DNA from: an uncultured Desulfobacter sp.
GTDB taxonomy: Bacteria; Desulfobacterota; Desulfobacteria; Desulfobacterales; Desulfobacteraceae
DNA length: 64,000 bases
Assembly (NCBI RefSeq): GCF_963666675.1
Contig: NZ_OY762929.1
Coordinates: 3,162,001 to 3,226,000 of the forward strand
Direction of reading: 5' to 3'
This document shows, one piece after another, positions 1-7,990 of the stretch. The notes beneath the pieces were generated by a model. That model was given only the letters and a program-made list of their open reading frames with translations, ran no database searches and was not told the origin of the DNA. The stretch's first letter is position 1; every line of letters starts with the position of its first letter. The translations under genes were made by a program, and so were the position numbers.

Positions 1-1
1 C

Positions 2-685
2 ATTGCATCGGCCTTTTCTGAGGCCTCCCACCGTGATCCCAACCACGAAAAACATTGGGTTGCCTTAGTGGACGGCGAAAATCAACAACTACGAATCCTG
101 AAACGTATGGCCAAAAGACAAAATGTGGCCCTTACGATCATTGTTGATATTATTCATGTTATTGAATACCTCTGGAAAGCTGGCAGGGCATTTCATCCCA
201 AATCCGGCCCGGAGCTTGAAAAATGGGTCCAGTACCGCTTGGCTAAAGTACTCGATGGCAAGGCCGGATTGATGGCAGGGGGGATGCGTAGAAGTGCTAC
301 ATTAAAAAAATTTACAGACAAACAACGTAAACCTGTAGAAGCCTGCGCAACGTATTTGAAAAATAAAGCACCGTACCTTGAATACCATCATTATCTTGAC
401 CTTGGCCTCCCTATTGCCACAGGAGTTATTGAGGGCGCATGTCGTCATCTTGTAAAGGACCGAATGGATATAACTGGTGCCAAATGGCGGTTGTCCAGTG
501 CTGAAGCAGTGTTGCGTCTGCGTGCCTTGCGGAGTAGTAACGATTTTGATGAGTATTGGAATTTTCATGAAGCCTGCGAATACGAACGTAATCACCGGGC
601 TCTTTATCAACATGGTGAGGTTCCGGCTACAAAGCTACCAAAACCTTCACCGAAACGACGGGGGCATCTAAAAGTGATCAAGTAA
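2..685 (+). mobile_element. ISKra4-family transposase, C-terminal part (cut by window edge)
   Basis: The reading frame is open from the first bases of the window and ends at a TAA at 683-685, so this is the C-terminal part of a longer protein. The visible ~227 residues include AFSEASHRDP, WVALVDGENQQ, ATGVIEGACRHLVKDRMD and EAVLRLRALRS. These blocks are characteristic of the catalytic region of ISKra4-type transposases, where the VIEGACR-type Glu is the last acidic catalytic residue. The protein would cut and join IS ends. No inverted-repeat end could be fixed in the DNA that follows (686-841), so the right boundary of the element is unknown. Whether the element is intact depends on sequence left of the window. 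Confidence 0.8.
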
Positions 686-841
686 TGCTGGCAAAGAATG
701 GCAAATATCATGACTACCAGCTTTGGTCAGACATGTCGTAAAAGAGCCGCACCCAAATACAAAGCAAAGAACAATGCGCTAATGGTATCCGTTTCATCCC
801 TATGGCACTTGTATTATGAAAAAAATTGGAATAGGCAACAA

Positions 842-1330
842 ATGATCAAAACCATGAAGTCAGAAAAACGGGTGAATTTCGAGGATTGTGACCCATTCTC
901 TCACCTGAACAATGCAAATTACATCAACTATTTTCTTACGGCCAGGGAAGAGCAGCTCAGGACCAATAATGTACTCAATATATTTGAGCATGTGAAGGAA
1001 ACAGGCAACGGCTGGGCCGTTACCGCTCACAATATCCTTTATTTAAAGCCCTCTTTGCTGGGAGAAGAACTGGAAATCTGGAGCCGGATGCTTGCCTTTG
1101 ACACATTCAGGAATCTTGTGGAATTTGTCATGCTTTGTCCGGAAAAAAAGCAGCTGAAATCGGTCATGCACAGCCAGTTTGCCTACATCTCCATAAAAAA
1201 AGCAAAACCGGTTGCCGTGGATAAAGAGACCCTTGGTCTGTTTGAGCAGGTCGCTTTGTTTCCAGAGGAAAATATTGCTTCCATTCAAATGGCCGACAGG
1301 CTTAAACAGATTAAAACTGAAATTATATGA
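842..1330 (+). CDS. Hotdog-fold acyl-CoA thioesterase (YbgC/FadM-like)
   Basis: A protein of about 162 residues with the N-terminal 4HBT signature VNFEDCDPFSHLNNANY, in which the Asp and His/Asn match the active-site loop of YbgC/FadM-type thioesterases. It is expected to hydrolyse a fatty or aromatic acyl-CoA in the cytoplasm. The open frame extends back to 698, but residues before 842 lack family similarity and lie where the upstream IS probably ends. The ATG at 842 has GGAATAGG just upstream and is preferred. The gene is separated from the convergent aldehyde dehydrogenase by a strong hairpin. The substrate cannot be read from the sequence. Confidence 0.7.
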   Translation: MIKTMKSEKRVNFEDCDPFSHLNNANYINYFLTAREEQLRTNNVLNIFEHVKETGNGWAVTAHNILYLKPSLLGEELEIWSRMLAFDTFRNLVEFVMLCPEKKQLKSVMHSQFAYISIKKAKPVAVDKETLGLFEQVALFPEENIASIQMADRLKQIKTEII

Positions 1331-1344
1331 TATTGAAGTGAAGG

Positions 1345-1386
1345 TGCATCAACACCCAGGGCGTTAAGGCCCAAGGTGTTGATGCA
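1345..1386. terminator. Bidirectional terminator, thioesterase / aldehyde dehydrogenase
   Basis: A perfect 12-bp stem (1345-1356 with 1375-1386) encloses a second 4-bp GGGC/GCCC stem. An AT-rich stretch follows on the right side. It lies between two convergent genes and probably stops transcription from both. Confidence 0.7.
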
Positions 1387-1395
1387 GTAAAAATT

Positions 1396-2823
1396 TTATT
1401 TTGCGGCAGGTTTGGCAACACTGACAACCTGAATGGTTGTGTAGGCTTTCAATCCTTCCAGGCCAAACTCGGTACCCACACCGGAAAGCTTGACACCGCC
1501 GAAGGGCGCCATGGGGTGCAGTTTGCCATGGGCGTTGACCCAGGCGGTGCCTGACTCCAGGCGCTGGGCCACGGCCTTGGCCTGCTGTACATCATTGCCC
1601 CAGGCAGAGCCTCCCAGTCCCACATCCACGGCGTTGGCACGCTCAACGGCTTCATCAACGGTAGCGTATTTAATGATCGGCAGTGCCGTGCCGAACTGCT
1701 CCTCTTTGACCAGATCCATCTCATCGGTGACATCGGCCACCAGGGTCAGGGGATAAAAATAGCCATTGCCCGGCATGGGCTCACCGCCGCACAGCACGCG
1801 CGCCCCTTGCTGTCTGGCATCATCCACATATTTCCGGATGAGGTCAAACTGGGCGGCATTGGCCAGGGGCCCGATCAAATTGGCTTCATCCATGCCGTCG
1901 CCCACGGGAATTTTGGTCACATAGTCGGTAAACTTCCGGCAAATTTCTTCATAATCGTCTTCATGGACAAACAGTCGCTTGAGGCAGGCACAGGTCTGGC
2001 CTGCGTTGATAAAGCAGCCCCAGAAGAGAGACTCAAGCAGCGGCTCAATATCGGTACCCGGCAAAATGATCCCGGCGTCATTGCCGCCCAGCTCAAGGGT
2101 CAAGGTTTTCAAATTTGTGGCGGCCCGCTGCATAATGGTCTGACCCACCTCCACAGATCCGGTAAACACCATTTTATCAATGCCTTTATGGGCAGACATG
2201 GCATTGCCGATGTCGGAACTGCCGGCCACAACATTGAGAACGCCGGGGGGCAGGATCTCATTGATCAACTCAACCAGGCGCAATGTTGACAGCGGAGTAT
2301 AGGAGGCAGGTTTAACAACAACCGTGCAGCCCACACGCAAGGCCGGCATGATATGCCAGACAGCGATCATCAGCGGCCAGTTCCAGGGGGTGATGGAGCC
2401 CACAACGCCCACGGGTTTGCGGGTCAGTTCAATGGTCTCTTCGGGGTTGTCGTCAATCAGTTCATCTTCAAGTTTGAGCCCTGCGGTCACCTGGGTCCAG
2501 GCCATGCAGCCGCCCACCTCAAAATTAGCACCGGGACCGGATTGGGTCTTTCCCTGTTCAAGGGTGATCAGCTGGGAGAGTTCGGCCATATTGTTTTCAA
2601 TCACCCCTGCAATCTGCAGCAGGTATTCCACCCGTTTTTCATCGGCAAGTGCAGACCAGCCGGGCAAAGCCTTTCTGGCTGCGGCAACCGCCTGGTCCAG
2701 CTGCTCGACGCCGGCCTTGGGGCAGGCGGCAAACACCTCGCCCGTTGCCGGGTTGATCACGTCAAAGGTTTCCTTGGGAACCACTTTTTCACCATTAATT
2801 ACCAACGCATATTCTGTCATCAT
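1396..2823 (-). CDS. NAD(P)-dependent aldehyde dehydrogenase, mycofactocin locus
   Basis: 475 residues, the usual length of the ALDH superfamily. Visible motifs are PWNWPLM in the cofactor domain, LELGGND with the general-base Glu, and NAGQTCACLKR with the catalytic Cys. It oxidises an aldehyde to the carboxylic acid in the cytoplasm. It is the last gene of the minus-strand mycofactocin block, 33 nt after mftF. The obvious role is to remove the aldehyde made by the two alcohol dehydrogenases at 11.5-14.1 kb; that is inferred from context. AAAGGA precedes the paired ATG codons at 2823/2820. The aldehyde itself cannot be named from sequence. Confidence 0.88.
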   Translation of the reverse strand: MMTEYALVINGEKVVPKETFDVINPATGEVFAACPKAGVEQLDQAVAAARKALPGWSALADEKRVEYLLQIAGVIENNMAELSQLITLEQGKTQSGPGANFEVGGCMAWTQVTAGLKLEDELIDDNPEETIELTRKPVGVVGSITPWNWPLMIAVWHIMPALRVGCTVVVKPASYTPLSTLRLVELINEILPPGVLNVVAGSSDIGNAMSAHKGIDKMVFTGSVEVGQTIMQRAATNLKTLTLELGGNDAGIILPGTDIEPLLESLFWGCFINAGQTCACLKRLFVHEDDYEEICRKFTDYVTKIPVGDGMDEANLIGPLANAAQFDLIRKYVDDARQQGARVLCGGEPMPGNGYFYPLTLVADVTDEMDLVKEEQFGTALPIIKYATVDEAVERANAVDVGLGGSAWGNDVQQAKAVAQRLESGTAWVNAHGKLHPMAPFGGVKLSGVGTEFGLEGLKAYTTIQVVSVAKPAAK

Positions 2824-2856
2824 GGATCCTTTCGTTAGTGTTTATCGTTTGTATCT

Positions 2857-4287
2857 CTAATTTTCACTATGGGTGCTCGGCACCACAACATAACTTCGGA
2901 AATTCATTCCTGTCAAACATCCCCAGAAGACGCCGAGGCCATAGGAGATGTGCTCCAGAACGTAGAAAAACAAAAAGGGAAAAAAGGTCAATTGAACTTT
3001 TTTCACCCTGAAATCCACCGCCACCGCACAGCCGAGCATAAGCAGTAACAACAACATAAAAGAGGGCTGCCAGATTGCAAAGGCAACCATAACAATTAAA
3101 TAATATCTGACCAGATGAAAGCTAAGATAGTACAACAGACTGACCATGGTGCGCAACCGTGCCCGCAGCAGCTGGACAAATCCTATTGTCACCCCCATTT
3201 TCCGGGTCTTTTGTTTGAGCACCACGCTGTCCATAACGATCACGGCGACACCCAGCAATATACCGACAGCACCGATCCATGGGATGCTTAAAAAGGCCAA
3301 CAGAAAAACAGCCAGCAGGGGCGGTACCACCATCTGCTTTTTACGATTCGGGTGCAGCCGCTGCAATTTTTCTTCGGATGTGCCGTAAAAAAAACGCCGG
3401 GACATAAAAGGGATCAGTTGATTTCGATGTTGATGAAACACTGTTCCGGCCGGCAGATAGGCAATGCGCCATCCCTGATCCCGCATGCGCCAGCACAGGT
3501 CCACATCTTCTCCCACCTGCATTGTCGGCGCAAACCCGTTCATGGCCAGAAAGATTTCTTTTTTAACCAGAAGGTTGCAGCTGGGCAGATAGAAGGTATC
3601 CGAGCCTTTTCCCGCCTTGCGCGGGTGGTCACCCAGGCTGAGACTGGACATGATATCCTCGTAACGGTCAAGCCGTGACCGGGTGGCCATTCCCGCAACG
3701 TTGCCGCCGATAGCCGCAAGGGTCGGGTCATCAAAAAGCGGGACAAGCTGCCGCAGCCACGTTTTGGACGCGGTGCAGTCTGAATCAATGAAGGCCAGAA
3801 TCTCGCCTTTGGCTGCATCAGCGCCCCGGTTTCTGGCTGCCGCCGGCCCTGCCCCGTCCGCACCGGAGGCAATCACCCTGGCGCCCCGCTCTTTTGCACA
3901 TCCAGCGCTGTTATCACGACTGCCGTCATCCACAACGATAACTTCCAGACGTTCAGCCGGATAGTCCAATTGGGATAACGATTGCAGACATCGCCCAAGC
4001 TCCGCTTCCCTGTCCCGCACAGGAATGATAACACTGACAAAAGGACAAGCGCCCAGATCCTGGGGAATTGTTTGAATCTGCTCTAAAAAGCCTCTGGCAA
4101 CCAGTTGATCAAACAAGGTTCTGTATTGGTCAGGGCCATCCACAGGTTCGCCGTCCCTGAGCCTTTTAAGCAGTGCCGCACACGAAGAATTGACCCGCAG
4201 AACGCTGAGGGGAATCTGTTTTAGAAGGATGCCCCCGTCGGGTTGTTCAATCAACTCTACCTGGGGTGCAAAGCGATAGTTCATCAT
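2857..4287 (-). CDS. mftF: Mycofactocin glycosyltransferase MftF
   Basis: 476 residues. The N-terminal ~80 residues resemble the PqqD-like region often found on MftF. A GT-A family 2 domain follows, with FVSVIIPVRDRE, the VVDDGS nucleotide-sugar loop, a metal-binding FIDSDC (DxD-like) motif and GEDVDLCWRMRDQGW. Hydrophobic helices near the C-terminus suggest membrane association. In actinobacteria MftF attaches an oligoglucan to premycofactocin; the same role is inferred here from the position beside mftA-C. It starts 5 nt after the ETF beta stop codon and is clearly in the same operon. The sugar used cannot be predicted. Confidence 0.85.
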   Translation of the reverse strand: MMNYRFAPQVELIEQPDGGILLKQIPLSVLRVNSSCAALLKRLRDGEPVDGPDQYRTLFDQLVARGFLEQIQTIPQDLGACPFVSVIIPVRDREAELGRCLQSLSQLDYPAERLEVIVVDDGSRDNSAGCAKERGARVIASGADGAGPAAARNRGADAAKGEILAFIDSDCTASKTWLRQLVPLFDDPTLAAIGGNVAGMATRSRLDRYEDIMSSLSLGDHPRKAGKGSDTFYLPSCNLLVKKEIFLAMNGFAPTMQVGEDVDLCWRMRDQGWRIAYLPAGTVFHQHRNQLIPFMSRRFFYGTSEEKLQRLHPNRKKQMVVPPLLAVFLLAFLSIPWIGAVGILLGVAVIVMDSVVLKQKTRKMGVTIGFVQLLRARLRTMVSLLYYLSFHLVRYYLIVMVAFAIWQPSFMLLLLLMLGCAVAVDFRVKKVQLTFFPFLFFYVLEHISYGLGVFWGCLTGMNFRSYVVVPSTHSEN

Positions 4288-4292
4288 TGACC

Positions 4293-5162
4293 CTAGGGCA
4301 ACAGTTCAATTTTTTTAAACAGGGTCATCAGTTCATCGGCGGTGTCTTCGGCACAAAGATGATGAACTTCCCCCTGACGTGCTGTGACCCCGCCGGAAAG
4401 CAGGGCTAAAATTCTGTCAAAGGCCGGCAGATTTGGATCCGGGGTGACAACACGCACAGGGTCCGGACGGGGTGTTCCAAAGCCTGCCGGAATCGTGGTT
4501 GCCGCGGTCATGTGACTGAGTCCCAACTCCGGTGTTCCCCACACCTCTATGGGCGTATTGACGGCCTCTACCAGGGCGTCAATGCCCGGATAGCGCACAT
4601 CTGCGGCACCGGTAAAAGTCAAGGCCGCCGGCAGTGGGGTCTTTACCCGTTGCCGTGCCCCATGATCGGTAGACCGAAGAATCTGTAGACCATCATCCTG
4701 CACCTCGGCGGTCAGTACATTCTGGACACAAGGCATATTTGATCTTGCCGCAGCAAGGGGAAAAAGCGTATCAAAGCCGCGATCTTCAAGCATATTGCCG
4801 GTACAGATCACATCAGCAGAGAGAATATCAAAGGCCCGGCTCAATACCCGGGACGCCCCGACATCATCAAGGCCGCTGATCATACGATCACTGATGCGCA
4901 CCGCACGGTCCCCGCCCATGGAGAGCCCTGTGCCCAGATAGTCTTCCACTTCTTGGGAGCCCATGGCCAGGACCGTCAGCCGCCCGCCATGTTTATCCTT
5001 GAGCTGCAACGCCTTTTCCAATGCGCCAAAATCAGATGGGTTGAGCATGGTGCGCACATCGCGTTCCTTGATTGCAAGTCCGCCGTCTTTCACACCGGCC
5101 GCAGGCCGGGGATCACGACACGCCCGCAGCAGTACGACAATATTGAGTTCATCATTTACCAT
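4293..5162 (-). CDS. etfB: Electron transfer flavoprotein beta subunit, mycofactocin-associated
   Basis: About 289 residues beginning MVNDELNIVVLLRACRDPRP, a variant of the ETF beta N-terminus (normally a VxVKxVxDP-type strand). It also has MLNPSDFGALEKAL and a nucleotide-binding stretch LAMGSQEVEDYLG. The open frame extends back to 5252, but that extension crosses the repeat copy at 5202-5293 and is not protein-like. The ATG at 5162 has GAGGAA upstream. It should pair with the ETF alpha encoded at 6968-7990. Unusually, the alpha and beta genes are split by fixC and fixX, and the gene is separated from fixX by two tandem repeats. It belongs to the divergent ETF subgroup found with mycofactocin genes. 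Confidence 0.85.
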   Translation of the reverse strand: MVNDELNIVVLLRACRDPRPAAGVKDGGLAIKERDVRTMLNPSDFGALEKALQLKDKHGGRLTVLAMGSQEVEDYLGTGLSMGGDRAVRISDRMISGLDDVGASRVLSRAFDILSADVICTGNMLEDRGFDTLFPLAAARSNMPCVQNVLTAEVQDDGLQILRSTDHGARQRVKTPLPAALTFTGAADVRYPGIDALVEAVNTPIEVWGTPELGLSHMTAATTIPAGFGTPRPDPVRVVTPDPNLPAFDRILALLSGGVTARQGEVHHLCAEDTADELMTLFKKIELLP

Positions 5163-5201
5163 TTTTATTTTTTCATTCCTCGACGCACAGGGCATCCTTA
5201 T

Positions 5202-5293
5202 ATATAACAGCCACGGGCTGACTTGACATATCAGTACCGAGGCACAGCCCACAACGAAACAAGAAAGTAATTCAGTAGCTTATAAATACTTTC
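5202..5293 (+). repeat. Multi-hairpin dispersed repeat, copy R1
   Basis: This is the first of two tandem copies. Read on the plus strand it has a stem CAGCC-ACG-GGCTG, a central part containing ACATATCAG, the block GCCCACAACGA, and a closing stem GAAAGTA...TACTTTC followed by ATATAA. The same order is seen at 5294-5392, 27252-27347 (reversed), 39535-39605 and 47822-47918 (reversed). It lies between fixX and etfB inside the mycofactocin operon. Confidence 0.8.
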
Positions 5294-5392
5294 ATATAAA
5301 CAGCCATGGGCTGACCTGACATATCAGCACTGAAGGACAGCCCACAACGAAGGTTGAAAGAACTCCGTAACTTACTGAGCTCTTTCATATAA
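5294..5392 (+). repeat. Multi-hairpin dispersed repeat, copy R2
   Basis: Tandem partner of the copy at 5202-5293, offset by about 93 bp. Stem I is CAGCC-ATG-GGCTG, the central loop has ACATATCAGCAC, then GCCCACAACGA, and a closing stem GAAAG...CTTTC followed by ATATAA. Its right end lies 6 bp from the fixX stop codon. Confidence 0.8.
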
Positions 5393-5397
5393 AAAGG

Positions 5398-5676
5398 TTA
5401 CGTCATTCTGTAGGACACGCCAAAGCCACCCCGGGGATAGCGCCAGCGGATAAATGCCTTGTTCTCACACACGATGTAACATGTACCGCATTCCAGACAG
5501 GCGTCATAGACAAAACTGAGCCGTTCATCATTTTGGGACCAGTTGTAGCACCCGGCAGGACACGCCGTGGTGCAGGCGCGGTCGGTGCATGCCGCACACA
5601 CCGTTTGATCGACGATAATATGGGGCTCACGGTCAATGGTGAAGCTGGCATAGTCTAAAATCTCTTCTACATTCAT
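5398..5676 (-). CDS. fixX: FixX-like ferredoxin of an ETF:quinone oxidoreductase
   Basis: 92 residues with two cysteine clusters, CAACTDRACTTACP and CLECGTCYIVC, which fit the FixX fold carrying one [4Fe-4S] cluster. In FixABCX and ETF:quinone oxidoreductases this protein passes electrons between the flavoprotein and quinone at the membrane. The start overlaps the fixC stop by 4 nt (ATGA), so the two are translationally coupled. Family membership is clear. Use in a mycofactocin pathway is inferred from the operon. Confidence 0.88.
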   Translation of the reverse strand: MNVEEILDYASFTIDREPHIIVDQTVCAACTDRACTTACPAGCYNWSQNDERLSFVYDACLECGTCYIVCENKAFIRWRYPRGGFGVSYRMT

Positions 5677-6971
5677 AGGGCTCTCCAGGCGGTGAAAATA
5701 TCCCGGGCAATGTTTTTCACGCCCGTGGTCTTTTTAACGGCATCCAGGGCAAGTGTGCCAACGCCCTTTTTGGGCTTGCCGTCAATGCGATAGACGCTTT
5801 CCATCAGACGGCAGGCAAGGTCCGGATATTCATTAAAGATTCTGTCATTGTGAAGCATTTTAGGCGCGTGTTTGAATTTTTTTAAATCCTGCAGCACAAA
5901 ACTGTTGTCAAGCAGCTTGATGTAACGCTGCAACTTCTGCTCGCTGAAATCCTGGGCCTTGTGTGCGGCAATGGCCGCCCGTGCAGCCAGAATGCCGGAA
6001 TGGGAAGCGAAATTAACACCTTCCAGATGCATGCCGGTCACATTACAAAACGCTGCGGCATCGCCGGCCACAAGAATACCGTTGCCTGCCAGCTGGGGAA
6101 CCATGTCATATCCCCCTTCAGGGATGACATGGGCAGAATACTCCATGAGCCGCCCGCCTTTGAGCTTTTTGCTCAGCTGGGGATGGTCGGCAAACTCATT
6201 TAAAAGATCACAGGGGGTTTTCTTGCCTTTTTTCAGGCTGCCGATATGAACCACAAGCCCCAATGACACAGAGTCATAGTTGGTGTAAAGACACCCGCCG
6301 CCCCGTATGCCACTGGTACAGCCAACAAATTCATTGGCGCAGCCTTGATCCCGGGTGAGCCCGAAGCGGTCATCAATGACCTGCTTGGGCAGATCGTACA
6401 ACGCCTTGACACCCACAGCCATCTGATCCGGCTTGAAGCTACCCCGCCTGAGTCCTGCCTTTGCAGCGATAAACGAGAGCACCCCGTCTGCGGCAATGAC
6501 CAGGGGGGCACAAAGTTTGCCCGTCCGGCCGAGCACCGAAACCCCTTTTACCTGTCCCTGCTCCATGATCACTTCATCCACCATGGCCCGGGGAATCAGG
6601 GTCACCCCGGCTTCCACAGCCTGTGCGGCCAGCCACTTGTCAAATTTAGGGCGCAAAACAGTATATCCGTTGTACGGAGCCCGGTCAAAATTGCCGGACT
6701 CCAGCTGCACATTCACCGTGGACTCCGCTGTCATGAAGGTCAGATTCTTTTGATTCACGTGGCGTTCAACGGGCGCCTTGGCCCAAAACTCTGGGATATA
6801 CGCTTCAAGGGAGGACATCCGGTGCAGCAGACCGCCGAACATATTTTTTTCACCGGGGAAATTGCCCCGTTCCAGCAGCGCGACATCAAGTCCGGCCCGG
6901 GCCATGGCCAAAGCCGCCGAAGAACCGGCAGGGCCGGCCCCCACCACAATGGCTTGAAAATATTGTGTCAT
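5673..6971 (-). CDS. fixC: FixC-like ETF:quinone oxidoreductase flavoprotein
   Basis: 432 residues. The N-terminal FAD-binding motif is VVGAGPAGSSAALAMA followed by LLERG. A second FAD contact, GNGILVAGDAAAFCN, lies in the last third with the ETF-QO-like GMHLEGVNFA after it. It should take electrons from reduced ETF and pass them, with FixX, to the quinone pool at the cytoplasmic membrane. It overlaps etfA by 4 nt upstream and fixX by 4 nt downstream. The nearest families are FixC and the geranylgeranyl-reductase superfamily. The ETF and FixX neighbours make FixC the better call. Confidence 0.88.
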   Translation of the reverse strand: MTQYFQAIVVGAGPAGSSAALAMARAGLDVALLERGNFPGEKNMFGGLLHRMSSLEAYIPEFWAKAPVERHVNQKNLTFMTAESTVNVQLESGNFDRAPYNGYTVLRPKFDKWLAAQAVEAGVTLIPRAMVDEVIMEQGQVKGVSVLGRTGKLCAPLVIAADGVLSFIAAKAGLRRGSFKPDQMAVGVKALYDLPKQVIDDRFGLTRDQGCANEFVGCTSGIRGGGCLYTNYDSVSLGLVVHIGSLKKGKKTPCDLLNEFADHPQLSKKLKGGRLMEYSAHVIPEGGYDMVPQLAGNGILVAGDAAAFCNVTGMHLEGVNFASHSGILAARAAIAAHKAQDFSEQKLQRYIKLLDNSFVLQDLKKFKHAPKMLHNDRIFNEYPDLACRLMESVYRIDGKPKKGVGTLALDAVKKTTGVKNIARDIFTAWRAL

Positions 6972-7990
6972 AAATTTCCCCCCTTGGCTGCGCGCACCTT
7001 TTTAAGCAGTTGGGGTAAAAGTTCTTTTACATCCACAACATACCCCTGGTCGGCATTGGGAAAGATGGGCGCCTTGGCATCATGATCAATGGCTACGATG
7101 TGATCCGCGTCCTGGATGCCCCCCACATGGTGCATGGAGCCCGAGACCCCGAAACTGATGTAGAGCCTTGGCGTAACGCGCCTGCCGGTCTGACCGATCA
7201 TCCTGTTAAAATCAGCCCAGCCCAGATCATACACGGGCCGGGTCACCCCAAGGGAGGTGCCCAGCAGCCGGCACAGCTCATCAAGCTGCTCAAAATCTGA
7301 TTTTTCACACCCTTTTCCGGCACAAAAAATCACCTCGGCATCGGTTAAATCAACGGTCTGGGGATCAGACTGAATTCTTTCCACAATGACGGAACATTTG
7401 TTTTGAAGATCTGTCTGCGCAATCAGGTCAGCAGGCGCAAGGTACTCATCTATTTGTAGCGGCGTTGCACCCTCCGAGGAGAGGTTGACCGGGCTCAGGG
7501 ATTTGACCGGCACGGTGATGACCAGAAAGCCGTTAGGCTGCCAGATCCGGGTCTCATCAATTTGCCGGCCCATCACGGCGCGGCTCAGATGCACGCCCTG
7601 ATCATCGCGGTGGACCGCATTGACCTCGGTAACAATTGCCGCATCAAGCTGCGCTGCAATCAAAGGGGCCAGGGTGCAGCCCAGATCATTGTGGGCAAAG
7701 GCAATGATGCCCCCCTTTTTTTCAGCTGCAAACCGGGCAATGGAAAAACCCAGTAACTGGGGGGCATCAAGATACTGATCCGCATTTTTGAGGAGGGTCA
7801 CTTTCGGCACGCCAAAGCCGGAAAACACCTGCTGGGCCTGCTGCTCAATCCCAGAGAATACAAGGGCACCAAAGTTGACATCAAGGATTTTTCCAAGTCT
7901 TGCACCATAGGCTAAAAGCCCCTGCCCCGTTCTGTCTGGCATCCCATCGGGCAGTTCTGTTACAATAAACAAATCATCGCATGTTATCAT
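6968..7990 (-). CDS. etfA: Electron transfer flavoprotein alpha subunit, mycofactocin-associated
   Basis: 340 residues. The C-terminal FAD domain is unmistakable: VTRPVYDLGWADF, RLYISFGVSGSMHH, then VAIDHDAKAPIF and ADQGYVVD. It pairs with the beta subunit encoded at 4293-5162 to form a one- or two-electron carrier. The start overlaps the upstream OYE gene by 4 nt and the stop overlaps fixC by 4 nt, so the genes are tightly coupled. The N-terminal half diverges from housekeeping ETF alpha, in keeping with a dedicated partner. The direct electron donor, the OYE flavoprotein or another dehydrogenase, is inferred. Confidence 0.88.
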   Translation of the reverse strand: MITCDDLFIVTELPDGMPDRTGQGLLAYGARLGKILDVNFGALVFSGIEQQAQQVFSGFGVPKVTLLKNADQYLDAPQLLGFSIARFAAEKKGGIIAFAHNDLGCTLAPLIAAQLDAAIVTEVNAVHRDDQGVHLSRAVMGRQIDETRIWQPNGFLVITVPVKSLSPVNLSSEGATPLQIDEYLAPADLIAQTDLQNKCSVIVERIQSDPQTVDLTDAEVIFCAGKGCEKSDFEQLDELCRLLGTSLGVTRPVYDLGWADFNRMIGQTGRRVTPRLYISFGVSGSMHHVGGIQDADHIVAIDHDAKAPIFPNADQGYVVDVKELLPQLLKKVRAAKGGNL

